Positions 43,331 to 51,786 of a stretch of 64,000 bases of DNA are shown here, one piece after another. Numbering within the stretch: the first letter of the stretch is position 1; each line of letters starts with the position of its first letter. The notes beneath the pieces are model-generated. The model saw nothing but the letters and a program-made list of their open reading frames with translations, had not been told where the DNA came from and did no database searches. The stretch covers positions 248,001 to 312,000 of the forward strand of contig CAWKOX010000007.1 in assembly GCA_963851095.1 (NCBI GenBank), in the 5' to 3' direction. A program made the translations under genes and the position numbers. This stretch comes from Oleispira sp963851095. Its GTDB lineage: Bacteria; Pseudomonadota; Gammaproteobacteria; Pseudomonadales; Oceanobacteraceae.

Positions 43331-43375
43331 TTACTGGCGCGCTCATCGATTGTTGGTATAATGAGCGGTCAGTAA
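43331..43375. promoter_or_regulatory. 13 bp-paired hairpin between ftsZ and lpxC
   Basis: TTACTG + CGCTCAT pair with ATGAGCG + CAGTAA around a small internal loop and a 14-base apical loop (CGATTGTTGGTATA). It starts eight bases after the ftsZ stop. There is no T-run, and the right arm overlaps a -10-like TATAAT (43357-43362). It may act as an attenuator/mRNA processing site or as an lpxC promoter/operator. Confidence 0.55.
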
Positions 43376-43417
43376 TAATAATTAGTTAGTTTCAATCAAC
43401 AATATTGGTAAATCGAC

Positions 43418-44326
43418 ATGATTCGTCAACGAACGCTCAAAAATACAATCCGCGCAACTGGCGTTGGTCTGCACTCAGGTGAAAAAGTTTACTTGACGCT
43501 GAGACCTGCCCCTGTCGATCACGGTATTGTCTTCCGACGTGTTGACCTTGAACCTATTGTTGATATACAGGCAAAAGCGACAAATGTGGGCGAAACCACT
43601 ATGTCGACGACCTTAGTTCAAGATGGTGTGCGCGTTGATACGGTCGAACATTTATTATCTGCCATGGCAGGTTTAGGTATCGATAACGCCATTGTCGAGC
43701 TAAGCGCTCAAGAAGTCCCTATTATGGACGGCAGTGCCGGCCCATTTGTCTTCTTGATTCAATCTGCAGGTATTGCTGAGCAGTCAAAAGCGAAGCGCTT
43801 TATCCGCATTAAGAAAAAAGTTGAAGTGCGTGAAGGTGACAAGGTAGCATCATTTGTTCCTTATAACGGCTTTAAGGTGACTTTTGAAATTGAATTTGAT
43901 CATCCTGCCTTTAAGCAAAGCGCTCAAAAAGCCAGTTTAGATTTCTCGTCTACTTCTTTTGTTAAAGAAGTGAGTCGTGCTCGTACTTTCGGCTTTATGA
44001 AAGATATCGAATTTTTACGTTCAAAGAATCTAGCTCTAGGTGGTAGCGTCAATAACGCTATTGTGGTTGATGAATATCGCGTATTGAATGAAGACGGCTT
44101 ACGTTATGATGACGAATTCGTAAAACACAAAATTCTAGATGCTGTTGGCGATTTGTATCTATTAGGCCATAGCTTAATGGGTGAATTTGTTGGTTTTAAG
44201 TCAGGACATGGTTTGAATAACAAACTATTGCGCGAACTTGAGCTACAAACCGATGCTTGGGAATTTGTAGAATACGAAGAAGAAGATGCGCCAATTTCTT
44301 ATACAAAGCCTGTAGCCGCCTTATAA
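43418..44326 (+). CDS. lpxC: UDP-3-O-acyl-N-acetylglucosamine deacetylase LpxC
   Basis: 302 residues (E. coli 305). Zn2+ enzyme; committed step of lipid A synthesis. Zn ligands are visible in VDTVEHLLSAMAGLGID (His79 region) and FVKHKILDAVGDLYLLG (His/Asp pair), plus the general acid/base His in FKSGHGLNNKLLRE. It closes the dcw cluster. LpxC stability is controlled in many relatives by FtsH via the C-terminus; no clear degron is seen here. Confidence 0.98.
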   Translation: MIRQRTLKNTIRATGVGLHSGEKVYLTLRPAPVDHGIVFRRVDLEPIVDIQAKATNVGETTMSTTLVQDGVRVDTVEHLLSAMAGLGIDNAIVELSAQEVPIMDGSAGPFVFLIQSAGIAEQSKAKRFIRIKKKVEVREGDKVASFVPYNGFKVTFEIEFDHPAFKQSAQKASLDFSSTSFVKEVSRARTFGFMKDIEFLRSKNLALGGSVNNAIVVDEYRVLNEDGLRYDDEFVKHKILDAVGDLYLLGHSLMGEFVGFKSGHGLNNKLLRELELQTDAWEFVEYEEEDAPISYTKPVAAL

Positions 44327-44358
44327 TTAGGCAAAAATAGCTACACAAGGTAACGTTT

Positions 44359-44425
44359 CAAAACGTAATACGTTTTGTCATATTTAAGATAAGGGCCATA
44401 ATTGTTATGGCCTTTGTTGTTTTTG
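44359..44425 (+). terminator. lpxC terminator with a preceding small hairpin
   Basis: GGCCATAA-TTG-TTATGGCC (44394-44412) followed by TTTGTTGTTTTT is a good intrinsic terminator. Just before it CAAAACG-TAATA-CGTTTTG (44359-44377) forms a second hairpin. Confidence 0.85.
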
Positions 44426-44444
44426 GATACCCATATTAATCACC

Positions 44445-45371
44445 ATGAATATCATTATTGTCGGTAAACGGCATGGACAATCGAAGACATACTCATTAGG
44501 ACCAGTCGCACGTTTTTTGCTGCTGACGTCTATTTGTGTATTGCCGTTTGCCATGGGCGCGACTGGATATTTATTGGCTGCCCATCTAGCTGATAAAGGG
44601 TTATTAGATCCTATTGCAGCTAAAGCATGGGAAAAAGACCTTGATGATCAGCGCCAAGAATTACAGCAAATACGTCAGCATGCTGACCAAGAACTCGATG
44701 GTTTAACCCTTCGATTAGCCGAACTACAAGCCAAATTACTTCGCATCGATGCGCTGGGTGAGCGGTTAATTGATATCACCAAAATTAATGGTGATGAATT
44801 CGATTTCTCTGCCGTCCCCGCAGTTGGTGGCCCTGGTACATTAGGCGAGACCTATCAAGCACCCGAGATTCAATCTGTTTTAGACAAGCTTGCCTCAAGA
44901 ATTGATCGTCGTGAACAGCAGCTCGAAGTTTTAGATGATCTGCTTTTAGCTAATAAAATCAAAACCGATACCTTTGTTGCTGGCCGTCCTATTAAGCGTG
45001 GCTGGATGTCTTCCCGTTATGGTAAGCGTACCGATCCTTTCAATGGCCGTTTAGCTTGGCATGCCGGTGTTGATTTTGCTGGCAAAGAAGGCTCCGACGT
45101 TATTGCGGTGGCTTCTGGTGTTGTTACCTGGGCCAGTGATCGTTACGGCTATGGTAAACTGGTTGAAATTAACCACGGCAATGGCTACAAAACACGTTAC
45201 GCACACGGTGCCGAGATCAAGGTAAAAGTTGGTGATATCGTTCGTAAAGGTGACGTGGTTGCCGCAATGGGAAGCAGTGGTCGTTCTACTGGCCCTCATG
45301 TTCATTTCGAAGTCTACAAAAATGGCCGAACGGTCGATCCTGCAGCCTACTTACACCGCACACTCCGCTAA
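44445..45371 (+). CDS. M23 family metallopeptidase (LytM-type), membrane anchored
   Basis: 308 residues. N-terminal membrane helix (about 25-48), coiled coil (about 65-110), second short helical part, and a C-terminal M23 zinc-peptidase domain (about 190-300): HAGVDFAGKEGSDV with the HxxxD zinc site and STGPHVHFEVYKNG with HxH. Both zinc-binding motifs are intact, so it could be an active endopeptidase acting on peptidoglycan rather than a degenerate EnvC-like activator. It occupies the place between lpxC and secA where E. coli has secM. Another family member commonly lies here in Pseudomonas-like genomes. Confidence 0.92.
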   Translation: MNIIIVGKRHGQSKTYSLGPVARFLLLTSICVLPFAMGATGYLLAAHLADKGLLDPIAAKAWEKDLDDQRQELQQIRQHADQELDGLTLRLAELQAKLLRIDALGERLIDITKINGDEFDFSAVPAVGGPGTLGETYQAPEIQSVLDKLASRIDRREQQLEVLDDLLLANKIKTDTFVAGRPIKRGWMSSRYGKRTDPFNGRLAWHAGVDFAGKEGSDVIAVASGVVTWASDRYGYGKLVEINHGNGYKTRYAHGAEIKVKVGDIVRKGDVVAAMGSSGRSTGPHVHFEVYKNGRTVDPAAYLHRTLR

Positions 45372-45497
45372 ATATCTGTATTACCTCACTTTTTTGATAT
45401 AAATATAGTGAAAGTCTTGTCTAACACGCCTATCAGCGGTTAATCTTCAGGTAACTTTCTTGCTGTCTCTATTTTTTTGGGTTTAAAAACAATCATC

Positions 45498-48260
45498 ATG
45501 ATCGGTAATTTATTTAGTAAAATCTTTGGTAGCAAAAACGACCGCGAATTAAAACGCATGGGTAAAGTCGTTGTAAAAATTAATGCGCTAGAAGAATCAA
45601 TAGCGGCGTTATCGGATAACGAGCTACAAGCCAAAACACCAGAATTTCAAAAACGTCTTGCAGAAGGCGCTTCGCTTGACTCAATTTTGCCAGAAGCGTT
45701 CGCAGTCTGTCGTGAAGCCAGTAAGCGCATCATGAACATGCGTCATTTCGATGTGCAGTTAATCGGTGGTATGACCTTGCACGAAGGTAATATCGCAGAG
45801 ATGCGTACCGGTGAAGGTAAAACACTGGTTGGAACCTTGGCCACTTATTTGAATGCCTTAACCGGTAAAGGTGTTCACATTGTAACGGTGAACGATTACC
45901 TAGCCTCTCGTGATGCTGAGTGGATGCGTCCACTGTATGAATTCTTAGGCTTAACGTTGGGTGTTGTTGTTCCTGGTTTAGATCCTGAAAGTAAGCGTGC
46001 TCAGTATGCTTGTGATATTACTTACGGTACGAATAACGAATTCGGCTTCGATTATTTGCGCGATAACATGGCGTTTTCAACGTCAGAGAAAGTTCAGCGT
46101 GAATTAAATTTTGCCATTGTCGATGAAGTTGACTCAATCTTAATCGATGAAGCCCGTACACCTCTTATTATTTCAGGCCCTGCAGAAGATAGTTCAGCGT
46201 TATATAAGAAGATGAATATCCTAATTCCTCAGCTTACTCAGCACATTGAAGCTGAAGAAGGTAAGGAAGAGCAGCAAGGTCACTATACTCTTGATGAAAA
46301 GCAACGCTCAATAGAATTGACCGAGCTAGGTCATGAGTTTGTTGAAGAAATGCTTGAGAAGGAAGGGGTCTTAAAAGAAGGCGAAAGTTTATATTCTTCG
46401 TCTAACCTAACCCTTTTGCATCATGTTAATTCTGCTTTACGTGCTCATGTGATCTATCAGAAGAATGTTGATTACATCATTCAGAATAATCAGATCGTCA
46501 TTGTTGATGAGCATACTGGCCGTACTATGCCAGGTCGTCGTTGGGGTGAAGGTTTACACCAAGCGATTGAAGCAAAAGAAGGCGTTAATATTCAAGCCGA
46601 AAGCCAAACACTGGCGTCGACAACTTTCCAGAACTTCTTCCGCTTGTATGACAAGCTGAGTGGTATGACGGGTACGGCTGATACCGAAGCTTTCGAATTT
46701 CACCAGATTTATAACTTGGCCGTGGTTGCAATTCCAACTAATAAAGCAGTGAAACGTATTGATTATAACGATCTTGTTTTCTTAACTCAGGCTGAAAAAT
46801 ACGAAGCCGTGATTGAAGAGATTCGTGAAGTGGTTGCTCAAAAGCGTCCGGTATTGGTCGGTACTGCTTCGATTGAAACCTCTGAACTATTGTCGCAAGC
46901 ATTAAGCAAAGCGAAAGTGCCTCATAGTGTTTTGAATGCGAAACAGCATGAAAAAGAAGCACAAATTATTGCTCAAGCGGGTGCTGCAGGTTCCATTACT
47001 ATTGCGACTAACATGGCCGGTCGTGGTACTGATATTGTACTGGGTGGTAACTGGGAAGTGGAAGTCGCCGCGCTGGATAATCCGACTGAACAGCAGATTG
47101 CAGATAGTAAAGCGGCTTGGCAGAAACGTCATGATGACGTTTTAGCTGCCGGTGGTTTGCATATTATTGCGACCGAGCGTCATGAGTCTCGTCGTATTGA
47201 TAACCAATTACGTGGCCGTGCTGGTCGTCAAGGGGATGCGGGTTCTTCTCGTTTCTTCTTATCCCTTGAAGACAGTTTAATGCGCATCTTTATGTCGGAT
47301 CGTATCCGTAACATGATGAAAGCATTGGGCATGGAAAAAGGCGAATCGATTGAGCACCGCATGGTGAGTAATGCGATCGAAAAAGCTCAACGTAAAGTAG
47401 AAGGACGTAACTTCGATATTCGTAAGCAGCTATTGGAATACGATGATGTTGCTAACGATCAGCGTCGTGTTATTTATGATCAGCGTAACGATATTATGGC
47501 CTCTGATGATATTTCAGATGTTGTTGCCAATATTCGTCACGATGTTTTACAAGAAGCGATTGATCGCCATATCCCTCGTCAAAGCTTAGAAGAGCAGTGG
47601 GATATTCCTGGTCTTGAAGCAGAACTTAAATCAGAGTTTGATTTGCACTTGCCACTTCAAGAATGGCTTGAAGCGGATGACAAGCTTTATGAAGAGAATT
47701 TGCGCGAGCGAATTACTATTGCTTTAAATGATGCCTATAAAGCAAAAGAAGATTCTGTTGAAACGATACCTGATCAGCCTAATCCATTACGTATGTTCGA
47801 AAAGCAGGTGATGCTGCAGATTGTTGATAATCTTTGGAAAGAACATTTGGCGACGATGGATCATTTGCGTCAAGGTATTCACTTGCGTGGTTATGCACAA
47901 AAGAACCCTAAGCAAGAATATAAGCGCGAAGCATTTGAGCTGTTCCAAGAACTGCTAGAAAACATGAAGCGTGAAAGTATCCGCATTCTGTCTCATGTAA
48001 AAGTGCGACAGGAAGAAGATGTACGGGAAATGGAAGAGCAGCGTCGAGCGCAAGCAGAAGCTCAGGCTCAGCAGTCTAGCTATCAACATGAGTCGGCTCA
48101 AGGTATCACTGATGGAAGTTCTGAAGGTGATAGCGAAGCTGAAACGGCGGAACAGGCTCAACCTTTTGTTCGAGAAGATAAAAAGGTTGGCCGTAACGAG
48201 CCTTGCCCATGTGGTTCTGGGAAAAAGTACAAGCAGTGCCACGGTAAATTGACGGCTTAA
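45498..48260 (+). CDS. secA: Preprotein translocase ATPase SecA
   Basis: 920 residues from ATG 45498 (MIGNLFSKIFGSKNDRELKRM-type start, like E. coli SecA). The upstream TTG (45477) adds seven residues without support. Walker A EMRTGEGKTLVGTLA; DVRE-type IVDEVDSILIDEARTPLIISGP; VGTASIETSE; ATNMAGRGTDIVLGG; RESRRIDNQLRGRAGRQGDAGSS; and the C-terminal zinc tail CPCGSGKKYKQCHG. No SD precedes the start, which is odd for an essential, abundant protein; there is no SecM-like arrest peptide gene upstream. Confidence 0.98.
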   Translation: MIGNLFSKIFGSKNDRELKRMGKVVVKINALEESIAALSDNELQAKTPEFQKRLAEGASLDSILPEAFAVCREASKRIMNMRHFDVQLIGGMTLHEGNIAEMRTGEGKTLVGTLATYLNALTGKGVHIVTVNDYLASRDAEWMRPLYEFLGLTLGVVVPGLDPESKRAQYACDITYGTNNEFGFDYLRDNMAFSTSEKVQRELNFAIVDEVDSILIDEARTPLIISGPAEDSSALYKKMNILIPQLTQHIEAEEGKEEQQGHYTLDEKQRSIELTELGHEFVEEMLEKEGVLKEGESLYSSSNLTLLHHVNSALRAHVIYQKNVDYIIQNNQIVIVDEHTGRTMPGRRWGEGLHQAIEAKEGVNIQAESQTLASTTFQNFFRLYDKLSGMTGTADTEAFEFHQIYNLAVVAIPTNKAVKRIDYNDLVFLTQAEKYEAVIEEIREVVAQKRPVLVGTASIETSELLSQALSKAKVPHSVLNAKQHEKEAQIIAQAGAAGSITIATNMAGRGTDIVLGGNWEVEVAALDNPTEQQIADSKAAWQKRHDDVLAAGGLHIIATERHESRRIDNQLRGRAGRQGDAGSSRFFLSLEDSLMRIFMSDRIRNMMKALGMEKGESIEHRMVSNAIEKAQRKVEGRNFDIRKQLLEYDDVANDQRRVIYDQRNDIMASDDISDVVANIRHDVLQEAIDRHIPRQSLEEQWDIPGLEAELKSEFDLHLPLQEWLEADDKLYEENLRERITIALNDAYKAKEDSVETIPDQPNPLRMFEKQVMLQIVDNLWKEHLATMDHLRQGIHLRGYAQKNPKQEYKREAFELFQELLENMKRESIRILSHVKVRQEEDVREMEEQRRAQAEAQAQQSSYQHESAQGITDGSSEGDSEAETAEQAQPFVREDKKVGRNEPCPCGSGKKYKQCHGKLTA

Positions 48261-48294
48261 GTGATTTTAGTCATTGAAGTGATTTGAGTGATTT
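48259..48294. repeat. 18 bp tandem repeat straddling the secA stop
   Basis: AAGTGATTTTAGTCATTG then AAGTGATTTGAGTGATTT, the first copy beginning with the last two bases of the secA stop codon. Confidence 0.7.
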
Positions 48295-48317
48295 AAGTTA
48301 GTTATGTTGGCAAGAAG

Positions 48318-48345
48318 AAAAGGACAGCTCATGCTGTCCTTTTTT
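48318..48345 (+). terminator. Intrinsic terminator of secA
   Basis: AAAAGGACAGC-TCAT-GCTGTCCTTTTTT: an 11 bp stem and T6 tail, 58 bases after the secA stop. Confidence 0.95.
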
Positions 48346-48449
48346 ATATCTGTTCCATTCACAGATGATTGTCTTAGCTAGATTTATATAATTCAAAAAA
48401 TAATGCAGGTAAAATGCATTAATACCCCCTTTAACAGTGCGAGAAAAAC

Positions 48450-49688
48450 ATGGCTGTCGGTTTAGAAGTATTAAAAAATTATCACCCAGTAAATGGCGTT
48501 CGTATTGGTATTGCTCAAGCGGGCATTAAATACCAAAGTCGCAATGATTTAGTGATTTTTGAACTCGCTGAAGGTAGTCGAGTGAGTGGTGTGTTTACCC
48601 TCAATGCTTTTTGCGCGGCCCCGGTTCAAGTATCTAAAAAACACTTAGCGGAAGCTGATACTCGCTACTTAGTGATCAATACCGGTAATGCCAATGCTGG
48701 CACAGGCCCACAAGGTATGGTTGATGCGTTAGCAACGTGCGAGCAACTAGCAACGTTAACGGGGGTTGAGACAAACCAAATTTTACCTTTTTCTACCGGC
48801 GTTATTGGTGAGCCATTGCCGATGACGAAGCTATTAAACGGTTTGTCTCCTGCATTAGACAATTTAGCAGCTGATACTTGGTCGCAAGCGGCGACTGGAA
48901 TTATGACTACCGATACCTTGCCAAAAGGGTATAGCCAGCAGGTTAATATTGCAGCGACTGATGCGGATAACTCTGAAATCATCACTGTCTCAGGCATCTC
49001 CAAAGGCGCGGGTATGATCATGCCAAACATGGCGACGATGCTTGCCTATCTTACGACTGATGCGGTGATTGCCAAGCCACTATTGGATGTTATGTGTAAA
49101 GAAATGGCGGATAAATCATTCAATCGTGTAACGATTGATGGTGATACTTCAACCAATGACTCTTGCATGTTGATTGCGACAGCCAAAGCCGATATGGCAG
49201 AAATCAGTAGCAAAGATGATCCACGTTATAGCGCGGTATTTGATGCGTTATTAGAAGCCTTTATGGTGCTTTCACATGCCATTGTGCGTGATGGTGAGGG
49301 CGCTACAAAGTTTGTCACCATGGAAGTACAGCAAGCTGCCAGTGTTAAAGAAGCATTAGATGTTGCGTATACCGTAGCGCATTCGCCCTTGGTTAAAACC
49401 GCCTTGTTTGCTTGTGATGCGAACTGGGGTCGTATTCTAGCTGCCGTTGGCCGTGCTGGTGTGCAAAACATGATTTTAGAAGATATTGATATCTATCTTG
49501 ATGATGTGTGTATTGTGAAAAACGGTGGTCGTGCCGCCAGTTATACCGAAGAAGCCGGTGCTGCTATTTTTGCTCAAGCTGAGATTACGATTAGCATTCG
49601 TTTAGGCCGTGGTGATATCACGGAACGAGTTTGGACGACGGATCTTTCTCATGAATACGTCAGCATCAATGCTGATTATCGTTCTTAA
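48450..49688 (+). CDS. argJ: Glutamate N-acetyltransferase / amino-acid acetyltransferase ArgJ
   Basis: 412 residues. Arginine biosynthesis; transfers acetyl from N-acetylornithine to glutamate. NTGNANAGTGPQG (about 74-86), GVIGEPLP, SKGAGMIMPNMATMLAYLTTDA contains the autocleavage site (Ala-Thr; nucleophile Thr of ATML), NRVTIDGDTSTNDS, AVGRAG and CDANWGRILAA are conserved. Whether it is mono- or bifunctional cannot be told from sequence. Next to the Nudix fusion. Confidence 0.97.
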   Translation: MAVGLEVLKNYHPVNGVRIGIAQAGIKYQSRNDLVIFELAEGSRVSGVFTLNAFCAAPVQVSKKHLAEADTRYLVINTGNANAGTGPQGMVDALATCEQLATLTGVETNQILPFSTGVIGEPLPMTKLLNGLSPALDNLAADTWSQAATGIMTTDTLPKGYSQQVNIAATDADNSEIITVSGISKGAGMIMPNMATMLAYLTTDAVIAKPLLDVMCKEMADKSFNRVTIDGDTSTNDSCMLIATAKADMAEISSKDDPRYSAVFDALLEAFMVLSHAIVRDGEGATKFVTMEVQQAASVKEALDVAYTVAHSPLVKTALFACDANWGRILAAVGRAGVQNMILEDIDIYLDDVCIVKNGGRAASYTEEAGAAIFAQAEITISIRLGRGDITERVWTTDLSHEYVSINADYRS

Positions 49689-49705
49689 TTGTTTAAAGAA
49701 ATAGT

Positions 49706-50782
49706 ATGAAAAAGTTTGTTCACGTAGCCGTTGGCGTTATTTTCGATTGCCCTGCGGATTCTGCGTTGTCTGATTCCGTGTTGTCTAATTCTATGCCGCC
49801 TGGCTCTATATTGAATGACTCTGGAAGCGACGAATCTAATCGCCAACAGAAGCGTATCTTAATCGCTAAGCGTGCTGATCATCAGCACCAAGGTGGTTTA
49901 TGGGAATTTCCAGGGGGTAAGGTCGAAGCAGGGGAAAGTGTACAAGTTGCTCTGCAGCGAGAATTGGAAGAAGAACTTGGCCTAGTCTCGTCACTTGACG
50001 ATATGTGCCCCTTGATTACAATTCCTTTTCATTACCCCGATAAGTCTGTTTTGTTGGATGTTTGGGCTGTTTATAATGCGGGTGCATTCAAAAAAGCACA
50101 GGGTACAGAAGCACAGGGTCAAGAAACGCTCGGAAAAGAAGGGCAGCCATTGGTATGGGCTGAGCAATCTGAATTGGCCAATTATGAATTTCCTGCTGCC
50201 AATAAAGCCATTATTGATGCGCTCTTATTACCCCAAAAAATAGCCATTACACAAGATAATAACGATCCTGATGTTATCTTGAGACAGGTAGCGAATACCT
50301 TGAGGAATCAGGTAAATACCTGGATTCAGTTGCGAGCTCCAAGCCTTGATCAGCTGAAATATACTCAGCTAGCAATGAAACTGTATGGTCTTTGCCATGA
50401 AGCGGGCAGTAAACTAATATGGAATTGTCCATTAGATTGGTATCAAATTGCATTTGCCGATGGCTTGCACCTTTCACGGAAAAATTTCATAGAAACCGAA
50501 GAGCGACCGATTCCTTTGACTCAGTGGTTAAGTACCGCTTGCCATAATTTAGAAGAACTGGAAGACACTCAAAATCGGGTTGATTATGTTTTAGTCTCGC
50601 CTGTTCATGAAACGACGACTCATCCAAAAGCGAATGCTTTGACGTGGTCTGGCTTTAAAGTTATAACCGAGCGAGCGCGTATCCCTTGTTATGCATTAGG
50701 GGGCATGCAATGTTCAGAGTTAAGTGAGTCTGTAGAATTTGGTGGCCAAGGCATTGCTGGGATCAGCTGCTTTTTGGTTTGA
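49706..50782 (+). CDS. Nudix hydrolase (MutT) fused to a thiamine-phosphate-synthase-like domain
   Basis: 358 residues. N-terminal Nudix domain with an intact box: GGKVEAGESVQVALQRELEE (G-x5-E-x7-RE-x2-EE-x-G), likely 8-oxo-(d)GTP pyrophosphatase. Residues about 190-358 resemble a ThiE-like TIM barrel (LRAPSLDQLKYTQLA, LHLSRKNF, VDYVLVSPVHETTTHP, ALGGMQ). The order argJ-fusion is common in gammaproteobacteria; the C-domain role is unknown. An odd insert after VGVIFDCP (about 17-46): six pentads (ADSAL, SDSVL, SNSMP, PGSIL, NDSGS, DESNR) coded by a 15 bp repeat, 49754-49843. Confidence 0.9.
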   Translation: MKKFVHVAVGVIFDCPADSALSDSVLSNSMPPGSILNDSGSDESNRQQKRILIAKRADHQHQGGLWEFPGGKVEAGESVQVALQRELEEELGLVSSLDDMCPLITIPFHYPDKSVLLDVWAVYNAGAFKKAQGTEAQGQETLGKEGQPLVWAEQSELANYEFPAANKAIIDALLLPQKIAITQDNNDPDVILRQVANTLRNQVNTWIQLRAPSLDQLKYTQLAMKLYGLCHEAGSKLIWNCPLDWYQIAFADGLHLSRKNFIETEERPIPLTQWLSTACHNLEELEDTQNRVDYVLVSPVHETTTHPKANALTWSGFKVITERARIPCYALGGMQCSELSESVEFGGQGIAGISCFLV

Positions 50783-50796
50783 AGCAAATGCCTGAT

Positions 50797-50848
50797 TCTA
50801 AGTAGCAGGTTACAAACACTTGCTTATAAACACTAGGTTATTCAGAGT
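50797..50848. repeat. 14 bp imperfect tandem units after the Nudix fusion gene
   Basis: TTACAAACACTTGC is followed by TTATAAACACTAGG and a more distant TTATTCAGAG unit. The spacer to yacG holds nothing else visible. Confidence 0.6.
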
Positions 50849-50901
50849 TAAGAGCTAAGCCATTGAACTGCGGAAAAGAAATATTATAAAGAGGAAGCAC
50901 T

Positions 50902-51105
50902 ATGAAGGTTAAATGTCCTACCTGTAAAAAAGACGTTGTTTGGTCAGCGGAATCAAAAGATCGCCCATTTTGTAGTGACCGCTGTAAGTTGATTGACCTA
51001 GGCGCATGGGCTGATGGTAGTCACGCTATTCCAGGTAAAACTGTTGAAGAAGAAATGATGTCTCAACAATGGGAAATCGAGCAGCAAAGCTCAGAATTAC
51101 ACTAG
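50902..51105 (+). CDS. yacG: DNA gyrase inhibitor YacG
   Basis: 67 residues (E. coli 65). Small zinc protein with CPTC (5-8) and FCSDRC (about 23-28) giving four Cys ligands; FCSDRCKLIDLGAWADG is highly conserved. It binds GyrB and inhibits gyrase. SD GAGGAAG eight bases before ATG. Usually transcribed with coaE; here it faces coaE tail-to-tail. Confidence 0.96.
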   Translation: MKVKCPTCKKDVVWSAESKDRPFCSDRCKLIDLGAWADGSHAIPGKTVEEEMMSQQWEIEQQSSELH

Positions 51106-51174
51106 TATTAAAGCTGCATTAAGAATTGCACTAAGAGCTGTATTTTAAGTTCTATATAAGAACCGAGCTGAATG

Positions 51175-51768
51175 TTAGCGCTCGGTAGTTGCTAAAAGTT
51201 CTTGATGCAAGGCTTCTACTCGAGCATCTAGGGTGTTGAGTGGTAAGCTATTATCAATCACCCAGTTTGCTTGAGCTAAGCGCTTCTCTCTTGATATCTG
51301 AGCGGTAATGATACGCTTAACCTGCTCAGCATCGTTATTATCTCGCGAGCAGGTACGCTCGAGTTGAGCCTCTTCTGGTACATCCACAACAATGACTTTC
51401 TTAACCAAGGCGACTTGGCCACTTTCAATCAATAAGGGTGATACTAATAAAGTATAAACGGATGTTGAGCTGGATAGGTCGCGAATAATTTCATCACGAA
51501 TACGTGGATGAGTAAAAGTTTCTAGCTGTTTACGCTTGTCGTTATCAGCAAAGACTTGCTGACGTAACCAGGCTCGGTTCAGTGATTGATCTTCTAATAA
51601 AACATCAGGGCCGAAGAACTCTTTAATATCCAGCCAAGCGGGCTTTCCGGGCTCAACCACTGTTCGTGCAGCAATATCGGCATCCACAATATGAATGCCA
51701 AGCGCTTTGAAGCGATCACTGACCGCTGTTTTACCGCTGCCAATACCGCCGGTTAAACCGAAAATCAT
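51175..51768 (-). CDS. coaE: Dephospho-CoA kinase CoaE
   Basis: 197 residues. Last step of CoA synthesis (3'-phosphorylation of dephospho-CoA). P-loop GLTGGIGSGKTAVSDRF (4-20), VDADIAARTVVEPG, HPRIRDEI, VSPLLIESG and a late SREKRLAQANWVIDN segment. Downstream of pilD on the minus strand, as in Pseudomonas. Confidence 0.97.
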   Translation of the reverse strand: MIFGLTGGIGSGKTAVSDRFKALGIHIVDADIAARTVVEPGKPAWLDIKEFFGPDVLLEDQSLNRAWLRQQVFADNDKRKQLETFTHPRIRDEIIRDLSSSTSVYTLLVSPLLIESGQVALVKKVIVVDVPEEAQLERTCSRDNNDAEQVKRIITAQISREKRLAQANWVIDNSLPLNTLDARVEALHQELLATTER

Positions 51769-51786
51769 ATACTGTAAATCCTAAGT

